A DNA stretch of 64,000 nt from NCBI GenBank assembly GCA_016721465.1, contig JADKIA010000028.1, positions 372,001-436,000 on the forward strand. The letters run 5' to 3'. Positions 44,623 through 53,814 of the stretch are shown here, one piece after another (position 1 is the first letter of the stretch; each line of letters starts with the position of its first letter). The translations under genes and the position numbers were made by a program. This DNA is from Ideonella sp. (GTDB lineage Bacteria > Pseudomonadota > Gammaproteobacteria > Burkholderiales > Burkholderiaceae_C). The notes beneath the pieces were generated by a model. The model was not told the DNA's origin. It did not search any database and saw only the letters and a program-made list of their open reading frames with translations.

Positions 44623-46626
44623 ATGACCACGCCTGCCGACTCATTGTCGCCACCGCAAGTGCCTGAGGCCTCGTCCGACGACGCGGCCCGGCGCACGCGG
44701 GAACGTCTGCTGTCCGAGGTGGCCGCGTTGTCCAGCCTGCCCGGCGTGTACCGCTACTTCGATGCACAGGATGGCGTGCTGTACGTTGGCAAGGCGCGCA
44801 ACCTGAAGAGACGCGTGGCCAGCTACTTCCAGAAGGACCATGGCGGCACGCGCATCGGGCACATGATCGGCCGCATCGCGCGCATGGAGACCACGGTGGT
44901 GCGCACCGAGGCCGAGGCGCTGCTGCTGGAGAACAACCTGATCAAGACGTTGAACCCGAAGTTCAACATCCTGTTCCGTGACGACAAGAGCTACCCCTAC
45001 CTGAAGCTCGTGAACCACCCGTTTCCGCGCGTGGCCTACTACCGCGGCGCCGTCGATCGCAAGCACACGTACTTCGGGCCCTATCCAGGCGCCTGGGCGG
45101 TGAAGGAGACCATCCTGCTGCTGCAGAAGGCGTTCCGTCTGCGCACCTGCGAAGACACGGTGTTTGCCAACCGATCGAGGCCCTGTCTGCTGTACCAGAT
45201 CCGACGCTGTTCCGCGCCCTGCGTCGGGCTGGTGTCGACCGAGGACTACCGGCGCGATGTGGCCAATGCCGAGCGGTTTCTGCGGGGTGGCGAGGAAGAG
45301 GTGATCGCCACCCTGCAGGGCCAGATGATGGCCTTGGCCGAGGCCCTGGAATTCGAGCGCGCGGCCGAGATCCGCAACCAGATCACGGCCCTGTCACGCG
45401 TGCTGCACCAGCAGAGCGTGGAACAGAACAGCTTGTCCGCCCGCGATCGGGACGTGGACGTGCTGGCGGTGCGCGTGAATGGCGGACGGGCCTGCGTGAA
45501 CCTGGCCATGGTGCGTGGCGGCCGGCATCTGGGCGATCGGGCCTACTTTCCCAGCCATGTCGAAGAGGCCGCCGCTTTGACGGCCGATCAGGCCGAGGAG
45601 CGCGCCGACGGTGCGGCCACAGCGATCGGCGTGGAGCAACAGGTGCTGGAAGCCTTCATCGCCCAGCATTACCTGGGCATTGCGCCGCCGCCTTCGCTGG
45701 TGTGCAGCCATGCCGTCGGTGCCGAGTTGCTGACTGCCTTGTCCGATCAGACGGGCACACGCATCGTGGCCCAGCACCAGCCGCGCGAGCAACGCAGGGT
45801 GTGGCTCGAGATGGCCGACAAGGGCGCGCAGATCGCCCTCACGCGGCTGTTGGCCGAAGAGGGCTCGCAACGCGAGCGAACGCGCGCGCTGGTGGATGCA
45901 CTTGACATGGCGGTGGACGATCTCGACGCACTGCGGATCGAATGCTTCGACATCAGCCACACGGCCGGTGAGGCGACGCAGGCCTCGTGCGTGGTCTATG
46001 AGCACCACGCCATGCGCAACGCAGACTACCGCCGCTACAACATCGAGGGCGTGACCGGTGGCGACGACTACGCGGCCATGCGCCAGGTGCTGACCCGGCG
46101 CTATGCCAAGGTGGCCGAGGCGCGCGCGGCGGCAGAGTCGTCCGGCGGCGCAACAGCGCCGCCGGCGCGTGCGTTGCGCATGCCCGATCTCGTGCTGATC
46201 GATGGCGGCAAAGGCCAGGTCGCCATGGCGCGCGAGGTGTTCGCGGAGCTGGGCCTGGACCTGTCGCTGATCGTGGGCGTGGAGAAGGGCGAGGGCCGCA
46301 AGGTCGGCCTGGAGGAACTGGTGTTTGCCGATGGCCGAGAGAAGGCCTACCTGGGCCACGATTCGGCAGCGCTGATGCTGGTGGCGCAGATCCGCGACGA
46401 AGCGCACCGCTTCGCCATCACCGGCATGCGGGCCAAGCGCGCGAGCGTGCGCACAGGCAGCAGCCGGCTCGAGGACATCGGCGGCGTGGGCCCGAAGAAG
46501 CGTGCAAGACTGCTGCAGCGCTTCGGTGGGGTGCGCGGCGTCACGGCCGCCAGCGTGGACGAGTTGTCCTCGGTGGAAGGCATATCGAAGGACTTGGCGG
46601 AGGAGATCTATCGTGCCTTGCATTGA
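44623..46626 (+). CDS. uvrC: Excinuclease ABC subunit C
   Basis: 667 residues from the ATG at 44623 (MTTPADSLSPPQVPE). Domains: GIY-YIG nuclease (LPGVYRYFDAQDGVLYVGKARNLKRRV), a four-Cys-like region near NRSRPCLLYQIRRCSAPCVG, the UVR helix, an RNase H-like nuclease (RIECFDISHTAGE, VLIDGGKGQV) and a C-terminal HhH pair (LEDIGGVGPKKRARLLQRFGG, LSSVEGISKDLAEEIY). It makes both incisions in nucleotide-excision repair. The 3' end overlaps the following lipoprotein gene by 14 bp. Confidence 0.96.
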   Translation: MTTPADSLSPPQVPEASSDDAARRTRERLLSEVAALSSLPGVYRYFDAQDGVLYVGKARNLKRRVASYFQKDHGGTRIGHMIGRIARMETTVVRTEAEALLLENNLIKTLNPKFNILFRDDKSYPYLKLVNHPFPRVAYYRGAVDRKHTYFGPYPGAWAVKETILLLQKAFRLRTCEDTVFANRSRPCLLYQIRRCSAPCVGLVSTEDYRRDVANAERFLRGGEEEVIATLQGQMMALAEALEFERAAEIRNQITALSRVLHQQSVEQNSLSARDRDVDVLAVRVNGGRACVNLAMVRGGRHLGDRAYFPSHVEEAAALTADQAEERADGAATAIGVEQQVLEAFIAQHYLGIAPPPSLVCSHAVGAELLTALSDQTGTRIVAQHQPREQRRVWLEMADKGAQIALTRLLAEEGSQRERTRALVDALDMAVDDLDALRIECFDISHTAGEATQASCVVYEHHAMRNADYRRYNIEGVTGGDDYAAMRQVLTRRYAKVAEARAAAESSGGATAPPARALRMPDLVLIDGGKGQVAMAREVFAELGLDLSLIVGVEKGEGRKVGLEELVFADGREKAYLGHDSAALMLVAQIRDEAHRFAITGMRAKRASVRTGSSRLEDIGGVGPKKRARLLQRFGGVRGVTAASVDELSSVEGISKDLAEEIYRALH

Positions 46627-47200
46627 AATTCAGCGGCCAACTGGCGCGCGGGTCGTCGTCCTGTTGGCGATCCTGCTGACGGGCTGCGGCAGCAGCCGCC
46701 TGGCGTCGTGGCCCGTGCCTTCTCCCAACCCGGCCCCGGTCGAGTCGCGATCGCCGAGTTCACCGTCGGCTGGCGCCAGCCGGGGCGCGGATCGTCCGGA
46801 TTCCAAGGCACCGATCCAGGCCCATGGGTCCGCCGGCCCCGCGGAGCAGCCAACGCTGGGCGCCGCGCGCCGCGCCCGCAGCTGGGACGAGTTTCGGCTG
46901 CTCGCTGCCCAACGCATGGTGGCGGCCAGCAAGTCGGTGACCTACGACGGCGCCGTGCCCGAACCGCTGCTGGCGATTCCAGTGCTGGAAATCGAGCTCC
47001 ATGCCGACGGCAGCATCCGTCGCATCGTGGTGTCGCGCACGCCGGGACAGGCCACGGACACGGTGCAGATCGCGATCGAGGCCGTCAAGCGTGCGGCGCC
47101 GTATGGCGACATATCGCACCTGCCCAAGCCCTGGAAGTTCACGGAAGTCTTTCTGTTTGACGATGACCGCCGGTTCAAGCCGCGCACCCTGGACCTGTGA
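46613..47200 (+). CDS. Putative lipoprotein with TonB-C-like domain
   Basis: 195 residues from the GTG at 46613, inside the 3' end of uvrC, preceded by GGCGGAGGAG at an ideal distance. The short N-terminal segment has a lipobox LLTGC (Cys25), so it is probably lipid-anchored. A low-complexity Ser/Pro/Gly region (about 30-75) leads to a domain (about 115-190) with VLEIELHADGSIRRIVVSRT and PKPWKFTEVFLFDDDRRFKP, similar in layout to TonB C-terminal domains. Function unknown. Confidence 0.75.
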   Translation: MPCIEIQRPTGARVVVLLAILLTGCGSSRLASWPVPSPNPAPVESRSPSSPSAGASRGADRPDSKAPIQAHGSAGPAEQPTLGAARRARSWDEFRLLAAQRMVAASKSVTYDGAVPEPLLAIPVLEIELHADGSIRRIVVSRTPGQATDTVQIAIEAVKRAAPYGDISHLPKPWKFTEVFLFDDDRRFKPRTLDL

Positions 47201-47226
47201 CACCGGCGCTCCGTTAGGATCCCCCC

Positions 47227-47793
47227 ATGTTCCTCACCTTGCCGACCTTGCTGACCTGGGCCCGCATCGTGGCCATTCCGCTGATCGTCGGGGTCTTCTA
47301 TCTGCCCATCGAGGCGCCCATGCGCAATCTGCTGGCCACGGTGATGTTCGTGGTGGTGGCGCTGACCGATTGGCTGGACGGCTGGCTGGCACGCAAGCTC
47401 AACCAGACCTCGGCCTTCGGCGCGTTTCTCGACCCGGTGGCCGACAAGTTCCTGGTCTGCGCGTCGCTGCTGGTGTTGGTGCAGCTCGATCGGGTGAATG
47501 CACTGGTGGCCCTGGTGATCATCGGGCGCGAGATTGCCATCTCGGCGCTGCGCGAATGGATGGCGCAGATCGGGGCATCGCGCAGTGTGGCGGTGCACAT
47601 GCTGGGCAAGCTGAAGACCGTGACGCAAATGGTGGCGATTCCATTCCTGCTCTACGACGGCCTGCTGTTCGGCCTCGTCGACACCCACTTGTGGGGCGTG
47701 GTCCTGATCCTGATCGCTTGCGTGCTCACGATCTGGTCGATGGTCTATTACCTGCGCAAGGCCCTGCCCGAGATCCGCGCCAAGGCGCGTTGA
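47227..47793 (+). CDS. pgsA: CDP-diacylglycerol-glycerol-3-phosphate 3-phosphatidyltransferase
   Basis: 188 residues with about five TM helices. The CDP-alcohol phosphatidyltransferase motif DG-x2-AR-x8-G-x3-D-x3-D is complete (DGWLARKLNQTSAFGAFLDP then VAD). It makes phosphatidylglycerol phosphate at the inner membrane. It begins 26 bp after the lipoprotein gene and is 18 bp upstream of the EamA gene, likely one transcript. Confidence 0.95.
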   Translation: MFLTLPTLLTWARIVAIPLIVGVFYLPIEAPMRNLLATVMFVVVALTDWLDGWLARKLNQTSAFGAFLDPVADKFLVCASLLVLVQLDRVNALVALVIIGREIAISALREWMAQIGASRSVAVHMLGKLKTVTQMVAIPFLLYDGLLFGLVDTHLWGVVLILIACVLTIWSMVYYLRKALPEIRAKAR

Positions 47794-47811
47794 CCCCGGC
47801 CATTTGCTTCC

Positions 47812-48741
47812 ATGGGTGACACACCAGAGGCGCAGCGCGCCAGCGCCGCCGATGGGCATCGTGCCCGCATGATCGACGCCATGCCCTGGGTGTTCGTGTT
47901 GATCTGGAGCACGGGCTTCGTGGTGGCGCGCCTGGCCATGCCGCATGCGCCGCCCTTGTCCTTTCTGTGTTGGCGTTATTCGGCGTCGATCCTCGCCTTC
48001 CTGCTGTGGGCCTGGTTGGCGCGAGTGGCCTGGCCCCGCGAGCCCAGGCAGTGGATGCACTTGGGTGTGTCGGGCATGCTGATGCATGCCGGCTATCTCG
48101 GCGGGGTATGGGTCGCCGTGCGTGCGGGCGCGCCGGCCGGTACGGTGGCCTTGATCGTCGGATTGCAGCCGATGCTGACGGCGGCCTGGGTCTCTTGGCG
48201 GGGCAGCCACCATGTGGGGGGCCTGCAATGGACTGGCCTGTGCCTGGGCCTGGCCGGTTTGATCTTGGTCGTGTGGCACAAGTTCGGACTGGGGCAGGTG
48301 ACCGGGTTCAACCTCGGCGCGTCCCTGGGCGCGCTGGCCGCCATCACCATGGGCACGCTCTACCAGAAGCAGCATGTCAAGCCCTGCGATGCCCGCAGCG
48401 CCAATTGCATTCAGCTGGGCGCGGCGCTGCTCCTGAGCTTGCCGTTCGCCTGGGCCGAACCCGGCGCGGTGCAGTGGGTGCAACCCGTGCTGATCGCGTT
48501 GGCCTGGTCGGTGCTGGCGCTCACGCTGGGCGGCAGCTCGCTGCTCTTGATGTTGATCCAGCGCGGCGCAGCCACGCAGGTCACCAGCTTGATGTACCTG
48601 GTGCCACCGTGCACGGCTGTGCTGGCCTGGATCATGTTTGACGAGCCCATGACCGCATTCACCGTTGGTGGCATGGTGCTGTGTGCGGCGGGTGTGGCCC
48701 TGGTGATGCGCGGGCAGACATCAACCAAGCGTTTGCCCTGA
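47812..48741 (+). CDS. EamA/DMT-family transporter
   Basis: 309 residues, ten hydrophobic segments in two EamA repeats (WSTGFVVARLAMPHAPPL in the first; LTLGGSSLLLMLIQRGAATQVTSLMYLVPP in the second). It is an inner-membrane metabolite exporter of the drug/metabolite superfamily; substrate unknown. Met17 (MIDAMPWVFVLIW, near 47869) is a possible later start. Confidence 0.88.
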   Translation: MGDTPEAQRASAADGHRARMIDAMPWVFVLIWSTGFVVARLAMPHAPPLSFLCWRYSASILAFLLWAWLARVAWPREPRQWMHLGVSGMLMHAGYLGGVWVAVRAGAPAGTVALIVGLQPMLTAAWVSWRGSHHVGGLQWTGLCLGLAGLILVVWHKFGLGQVTGFNLGASLGALAAITMGTLYQKQHVKPCDARSANCIQLGAALLLSLPFAWAEPGAVQWVQPVLIALAWSVLALTLGGSSLLLMLIQRGAATQVTSLMYLVPPCTAVLAWIMFDEPMTAFTVGGMVLCAAGVALVMRGQTSTKRLP

Positions 48742-48773
48742 ACCAACTTGCCCACCACATCACACTCGTTTGC

Positions 48774-48802
48774 TTGACACTGTGGGGCCTGCCCGCTGTA
48801 AT
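48774..48802 (+). promoter_or_regulatory. Sigma-70 promoter of hupB
   Basis: TTGACA at 48774-48779 and TGTAAT at 48797-48802 are separated by exactly 17 bp, about 100 bp upstream of the hupB start codon. This is the best-fitting vegetative promoter in the window and suits a highly expressed nucleoid protein. Confidence 0.7.
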
Positions 48803-48903
48803 CCCTATCCCACACGAGCGCGCAAGACCGCGGGCGCGGTTGTTGGTCGCAGCCACAAGACATCCAAGATTTCTACGCGACATCATCGAGAGGGGGTATC
48901 TAC

Positions 48904-49176
48904 GTGAACAAGTCCGAGCTGATCGAGCACATCGCCAAACAGGCCGACATCTCCAAGGCCGCAGCCACGCGCGCACTTGAAGCCTTGATTGGGGGCGTGC
49001 GCACCACGCTCAAGAAGAACGGCAGTGTCTCGATCGTGGGTTTCGGCACTTTCGCCGTCACCAAGCGCGCCGCCCGCAGCGGCCGCAATCCGCGCACCGG
49101 CGCAACGATCAAGATCAAGGCCGCGAAGGTGCCGAAGTTCAGGCCCGGCAAGGGATTGAAGGACGCGCTCAACTGA
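48904..49176 (+). CDS. hupB: DNA-binding protein HU
   Basis: 90 residues from a GTG at 48904, with GAGAGGGGG just upstream. HU/IHF family: the beta-arm region is GFGTFAVTKRAARSGRNPRTGATIKI with the proline at the arm tip (RNPRTG), and VPKFRPGKGLKDALN closes the fold. It is a dimeric nucleoid-associated protein. A near-consensus sigma-70 promoter precedes it, and tRNA-Val follows after 40 bp. Confidence 0.96.
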   Translation: MNKSELIEHIAKQADISKAAATRALEALIGGVRTTLKKNGSVSIVGFGTFAVTKRAARSGRNPRTGATIKIKAAKVPKFRPGKGLKDALN

Positions 49177-49216
49177 GGCATCCGTTGCGCGCTCCCGGAG
49201 GGTGCATCATTCGGCG

Positions 49217-49292
49217 GGGTGCTTAGCTCAGTTGGTAGAGCGGCGCCCTTACAAGGCGTAGGTCGGCGGTTCGAGCCCGTCAGCACCCACCA
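49217..49292 (+). tRNA. tRNA-Val (anticodon TAC)
   Basis: 76 nt with encoded CCA. Acceptor GGGTGCT pairs with AGCACCC (49282-49288). The D-arm GCTCAGTTGGTAGAGC, anticodon loop CTTACAA (TAC) and T-arm GGTTCGAGCC are all present. Confidence 0.97.
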
Positions 49293-49343
49293 CCGCTAGA
49301 ATCGTGCGTCGACCCGCCTTTCGGCGGGCGGCCGTTCAGCCCA

Positions 49344-49368
49344 GGCGAACTCCAGGTTCGCCTTTTTT
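49344..49368 (+). terminator. Rho-independent terminator after tRNA-Val
   Basis: GGCGAAC-TCCAG-GTTCGCC followed by TTTTTT, a perfect 7-bp stem with U-tract, 52 bp after the tRNA. A second hairpin CCCGCC-TTTC-GGCGGG precedes it (about 49314-49329). Confidence 0.8.
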
Positions 49369-49411
49369 GCGTTCATGCCGTCCCGGCCAGGGCTCATGCC
49401 AAAGGCTTGCC

Positions 49412-51316
49412 ATGTTTGAATTCGTTCGCACGCACACCCGTGTGCTGCAACTGCTGCTGCTGCTGCTGATCCTGCCGTCCTTCGTGGTCTTCGGCATCCA
49501 GGGCTATTCACGCTTCAATGAAGGGGCCAACCACAACGTGGCCACCGTGGACGGCCAGGCCATCACCCAGGCCGAGTGGGACGCTGCGCACCAGCGCCAG
49601 GTGGAGCGCGTGCGCCAGCAGATGCCCAACGTGGATGCGAAAATGTTCGACACGCCGTCCGCCCGCGCCGAGACATTGGACACCTTGATCCGCGAACGCG
49701 TGCTGGCCACGGCCGCGCAGGCGCAGCACATGGTCGTGTCGGACGAGCGCCTGCAGCGGCTCTTCGTGAGCGACCCGCAGTACGCCATGATGCGCAACCC
49801 CGATGGCAGCATCAACAAGGACGTGCTCGCGGCGCAGGGCATGAATTCCGAGATCTTCGCCGCCCGCCTGCGCCAGGACCTGGCCACACAACAGGTGATG
49901 CGTGGCGTGGCCGACAGCGCCATCGCACCCACGGTGGTGCTGGACACTGCCGTGAACGCGCTGCTGCAACGCCGCGAGATCAAGTACACGCGCTTCGACG
50001 TCAAGGACTATCTGGCCCGTGTGGCACCCACACCGGGCGAGGTCGAGGCCTACTACAAATCCCACGAGGCACTGTTCAAGGCACCCGAGCAGGCACGCAT
50101 CGAGTACGTGATGCTGGACATCGAACAGTTGAAGAAAGGCATCGTGGTGCCCGAGGAAGACCTGCGCAAGTACTACACCGAAAACGAAAGCCGCTTTGCG
50201 GTGGCCGAGGAGCGCCGCGCGCGGCACATCCTGGTCAAGGCCGAGAAGGACGCCTCATCCGACGTCAAGAACAAGGCCAAGGCCAAGGCCGAAGCGCTGT
50301 TGGCCGAAGTGCGCAAGGCGCCGGGCAGCTTTGCCGAGGTGGCCAAGAAGAACTCGGATGACGCGGGCACGGCCGCCAATGGCGGTGACCTCGACTTCTT
50401 CGGCCGTGGCGCGATGACCAAGCCATTCGAGGACGCCACCTATGCCTTGAAGCCGGGCGAGATCAGCCCGGTGGTCGAGTCCGATTTCGGCTATCACATC
50501 ATCCTGCTGGACGCGGTGCGTGGCGGGCAGAAGAAGCCCTTCGACACGGTGCGAGCCGGCATTGAGGACGATGTGCGTCGGCAGTTGGCCACCAAGAAAT
50601 GGGCCGAAGCGGCAGAGCAGTTCACCAACACGGTCTATGAGCAGGCCGACAGCCTCAATCCCGTGATTGAAAGGCTCAAGCTCAGCCGATTGACCGCCAC
50701 CGTGCAACGCACGCCAGCGCCAGACGCCAAGGGTGCCTTGGCATCGACCAAGCTGCTGGAAGCGCTGTTCGGCAACGACGCCTTGAAGAACAAGCGCAAC
50801 ACCGACGCGGTGGAGGTGGGCCCGAATCAGCTGGTCTCGGCGCGCGTGGTCGAGTACCAGCCGGCACGCACCTTGCCCTTGGCCGAAGTCAATGCGCGCG
50901 CTTCGGACCTCGCCAAGGGCGAGCAAGCCGCGGCCAAGGCTCGCAGCGATGGCGCGGCACGGCTGGCGGCGCTGAACAGCGCCACCCCAGGCGAGCTGAC
51001 CCAGCAGGCCATCGTTTCGCGGGCCAAGCCCGAGGGACTGGATCGCAAAGCGCTGGAGGCCGTGCTGCGTGCCGATGCTGCCAAGTTGCCGGTCAATATC
51101 GGTGTCGACCTGGACGGGCAGGGCTACCTGGTGGTGCGCATCGACAAGGTGCTGCCGCCCGACGTGCCGGCGCAGCAGGCGGTGGCCCTGAAGACACAGT
51201 TCACCCAGACCGTGGCGCAGGCCGAGGCGCAGGCCTACTACGAGGCGCTCAAAGCCCGATTCAAGGCCGCGCCGGTGGCCAAGGTGGCGGCAGCGGCTTC
51301 GACGGCGGCCCAGTGA
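49412..51316 (+). CDS. ppiD: Periplasmic folding chaperone / peptidyl-prolyl isomerase PpiD-like
   Basis: 634 residues from the ATG at 49412 (MFEFVRTHTRVLQLLL); extending to 49304 would enter the terminator region. A single TM (about 12-32) anchors a large periplasmic part: SurA-N-like helices (about 40-260), a parvulin PPIase domain (about 268-370, ARHILVKAEKDASSD, FAEVAKKNSDDAGTAANGGDLDFFGRG, VVESDFGYHIILLD), then a long C-terminal helical region. PpiD assists secreted protein folding near the SecYEG channel. A second, degenerate parvulin unit is possible near 520-600. Confidence 0.94.
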   Translation: MFEFVRTHTRVLQLLLLLLILPSFVVFGIQGYSRFNEGANHNVATVDGQAITQAEWDAAHQRQVERVRQQMPNVDAKMFDTPSARAETLDTLIRERVLATAAQAQHMVVSDERLQRLFVSDPQYAMMRNPDGSINKDVLAAQGMNSEIFAARLRQDLATQQVMRGVADSAIAPTVVLDTAVNALLQRREIKYTRFDVKDYLARVAPTPGEVEAYYKSHEALFKAPEQARIEYVMLDIEQLKKGIVVPEEDLRKYYTENESRFAVAEERRARHILVKAEKDASSDVKNKAKAKAEALLAEVRKAPGSFAEVAKKNSDDAGTAANGGDLDFFGRGAMTKPFEDATYALKPGEISPVVESDFGYHIILLDAVRGGQKKPFDTVRAGIEDDVRRQLATKKWAEAAEQFTNTVYEQADSLNPVIERLKLSRLTATVQRTPAPDAKGALASTKLLEALFGNDALKNKRNTDAVEVGPNQLVSARVVEYQPARTLPLAEVNARASDLAKGEQAAAKARSDGAARLAALNSATPGELTQQAIVSRAKPEGLDRKALEAVLRADAAKLPVNIGVDLDGQGYLVVRIDKVLPPDVPAQQAVALKTQFTQTVAQAEAQAYYEALKARFKAAPVAKVAAAASTAAQ

Positions 51317-51346
51317 GCCGGCAAGGCTATAATCGCCGATTCGAGT

Positions 51347-51423
51347 GGTGGCTGTAGCTCAGTTGGTAGAGTCCCAGATTGTGATTCTGGTCGTCGTGGG
51401 TTCGAGTCCCATCAGCCACCCCA
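51347..51423 (+). tRNA. tRNA-His (anticodon GTG)
   Basis: 77 nt including the extra 5' G (G-1) that marks tRNA-His, anticodon loop TTGTGAT, T-arm GTGGGTTCGAGTCCCAT and encoded CCA. Its last 23 bp are the attachment site of the genomic island that follows. Confidence 0.97.
51401..51423 (+). repeat. attL of tRNA-His genomic island
   Basis: The 3' end of tRNA-His (TTCGAGTCCCATCAGCCACC plus CCA), repeated exactly at 61661-61683. It marks the left junction of an island of about 10.2 kb that begins with a P4-type integrase. Bases flanking the two copies differ (G/T before, T/G after), so the identity is exactly 23 bp. Confidence 0.9.
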
Positions 51424-51548
51424 TCCGCTCGCTTCATGCGGTCCCATATCGGACCAAACTTCCTGCTAAATCAACGACTTAGTCGGTCGATTGCGTCAGG
51501 AAGGTTCCTGCCGTCTCACGGCAGCCGAGCGAAAACGGGGGAACATCT

Positions 51549-51595
51549 GGGGGAACAAATGGCAGTCCTGAAGCCATTTGGAGATTTGTTCCCCC
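51549..51595. repeat. Inverted repeat directly before the integrase start codon
   Basis: GGGGGAACAAAT (51549-51560) and ATTTGTTCCCCC (51584-51595) form a perfect 12-bp inverted repeat whose second arm ends at the base before the ATG at 51596. Another direct copy of GGGGGAACA lies at 51537. These may be arm-type binding sites or a hairpin that sequesters the ribosome site. Confidence 0.6.
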
Positions 51596-52271
51596 ATGCT
51601 CACCGACAAACAGTGCAAGAACGCGAGTTGCGGCGCGGGTAAGCCGCGTGTTCACCTGGCCGATTCTGCCGGCCTCTACCTCGAGGTCGCGCCATCCGGT
51701 TCGAAGCGTTGGTTCTGGAAGTACCGCTTCGACGGCAAGGAGAAACGCCTTGCGCTCGGTGGCTATCCTGATCTGGGCCTCAAGGAGGCGCGCGGGGCTC
51801 GCGACGACGCACGAAAACAACAGCAGCGCGGCGAAGATCCGGTGCTGACCAGGCAGGTCGAACGACTGAGTTCCCGCTTCGACGCCAACACAACGTTCGA
51901 TGCGACTGCCCGCGAGTTCCACGCGACCAAGAAGGTCGGCTGGAGCGACCACTACGCCAAGCGCTGGCTCGAACGCCTGGGCAAGGACATCTTTCCGTGG
52001 CTTGGCAAGCTGCCGCTGTCGCAGATCGGCGCGCCGATGCTGCTGCAGACCTTGCGCAGGGTGGAAGCTCGCGGTGCCCGGGAGCTTCCGCACTCGCTGC
52101 TCGAGGCCTGCAGCCAGGTGTTCCGATACGGTGTATCTACTGGGCGTTGCGAACGCAACCCTGAGTCTTGTCCAACGAGGTATGAGCCTGGAGCCGGGCG
52201 CGAGATTCCAGTGAGGAATGAGCCTGGAGGGTTTCTGGGCCGGGCGGCTGGATGGCTCGCTGGGAGCCTCC

Positions 52272-53555
52272 ATGCGAGGGGTGTCGATCATCGAACCGAT
52301 GGTGATCGACATGAACGAGGCCCAAGTGCGCACCCTGGAACAGGTGCGCCAGGTGGTGGCCGGTACGCAGGCGCTGGAGTTCCGCAGCGCCGATGACGAC
52401 GAGGGCCGCTACGCCTGGATCGAACAGGTGCTGCAGCGCTTTGGGTACCGCCAGCTGCAGCGGGCCGAGCGCGGCGTGGTGCTGGCGTATTTGCAGCGCC
52501 TGAGCGGCTACAGCCGCGCCCAGCTCACGCGGCTGGTTTCGCGCTGGACCGGCGGCAAGCCCCTGGTCAAGAACTATCGCCGCCCGCAGCATGCCTTCGC
52601 GCGCCGCTACACGGGCGCCGACGTGGTGCTGTTGGCCGAGGTGGACCGGGCCATGGGTACCCTGTCGGGACCGGCCACGGCCTGCGTGCTGCGCCGCCAG
52701 CGCGATGTCTTCGCCGATGGGCGCTTCGAGCGACTGGGTTCGATCTCGGTGGCCCACCTGTACAACCTGCGCGCCAGCGTCGGCTACCGCGCCCAGCGCG
52801 TCGTGCTGACCAAGACGCGCCCGACCAAGGCCGTGACGATCGGTGTGCGCAAGGCGCCGGCCCCCGAGGGCCGTCCGGGCTTCGTGCGCATCGACAGCGT
52901 TCACCAGGGCGACTGGGACGGCACCAAGGGCCTGTACCACATCAACGCGGTGGACTGCGTCACCCAGTGGCAGGTGGTGGCCACCGTGCAGACGATCTCG
53001 GAGGCGCACCTGCTGCCCGTCATCGAGCAGATGCTCGCGCAGTTCCCGTTCCTGATCCTGGGCTTCCACGCCGACAACGGCAGCGAGTACGTCAACCATC
53101 GGGTCGCCGCCATGCTGGAGAAGCTGCGTATCGAGTTCACGCAGCCGACCGCGGCGCAGCAACGACAACGGCCTGGCCGAGACCAAGAACGGCGCCGTTG
53201 TGCGCCGCGTCTTCGGCTACGAGCACATCCCGCAACGTCACGCCGGGCGCTTCAACACCTTCTGCGCCGAGTACCTTAACCCGTTCCTGAACTTCCACCG
53301 GCCGTGCCTGTTCTCGACCGACAAGCCGGATCCGAAGAAGCCCGGGCGCATCAAGCGCGTGTACCGAGCCAAGGATGCGATGACGCCGCTGGACAAGCTG
53401 GCCAGCCTGCCTGAGGCACACACGTTCATGCGCGAGGGATCACGCTCGAACATCTGCAGGCACTGGCCACGGCGCTGACCGACGTGCAGGCTGGCGAGGA
53501 ACTCAAGCAGGCGCGGCAGGCGCTGTTCAAACGGGTACCGCCACGAACCGGCTGA
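52272..53555 (+). pseudogene. DDE (rve-type) transposase with two frameshifts
   Basis: The N-terminal part carries HTH-like helices (LAYLQRLSGYSRAQLTRLVS). The catalytic core begins FVRIDSVHQGDWDG (first Asp), then HADNGSEYVNH (second Asp). The frame shifts at about 53145-53150, after IEFTQ, into NDNGLAETKNGAVVRRVFGY (Glu) and the tail region YLNPFLNFHRPCLFSTDKPD. A second shift at about 53437 leads to TLEHLQALATALTDVQAGEE and a stop at 53553. Starts at 52272, 52299 or 52311 are all possible. Two independent frameshifts mean this copy is immobile. Confidence 0.82.
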
Positions 53556-53814
53556 ACTCCCTGCGGCGCGCCAAGGGCGGGGGGAGGCTGTGGACATGTG
53601 GACGATGCGCTCGCGCGCACCGGCACGGTCCGTGGACAACGCCGTGCGTTGCCCACCGCCCGCACCTTCGACCACATGCCCACAGCCTTCGACCACGGTG
53701 GTACGAATCCAAAGAGCAGGACCCCAATACACTGTCTCGGTCTACAACGGATCGACGCTCCACGCGTCCCCGAGGTCAGGCCTCTCCAGGCTCATACCTC
53801 GTTTGGAAAAGACT
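53556..53814. other. Non-coding 3' end of the IS
   Basis: About 260 bp between the transposase stop and the right IS end. It holds an imperfect inverted repeat (GGCTGTGGACATGTGG at 53586-53601 with CCACATGCCCACAGCC at 53672-53687). No gene is seen. Confidence 0.5.
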
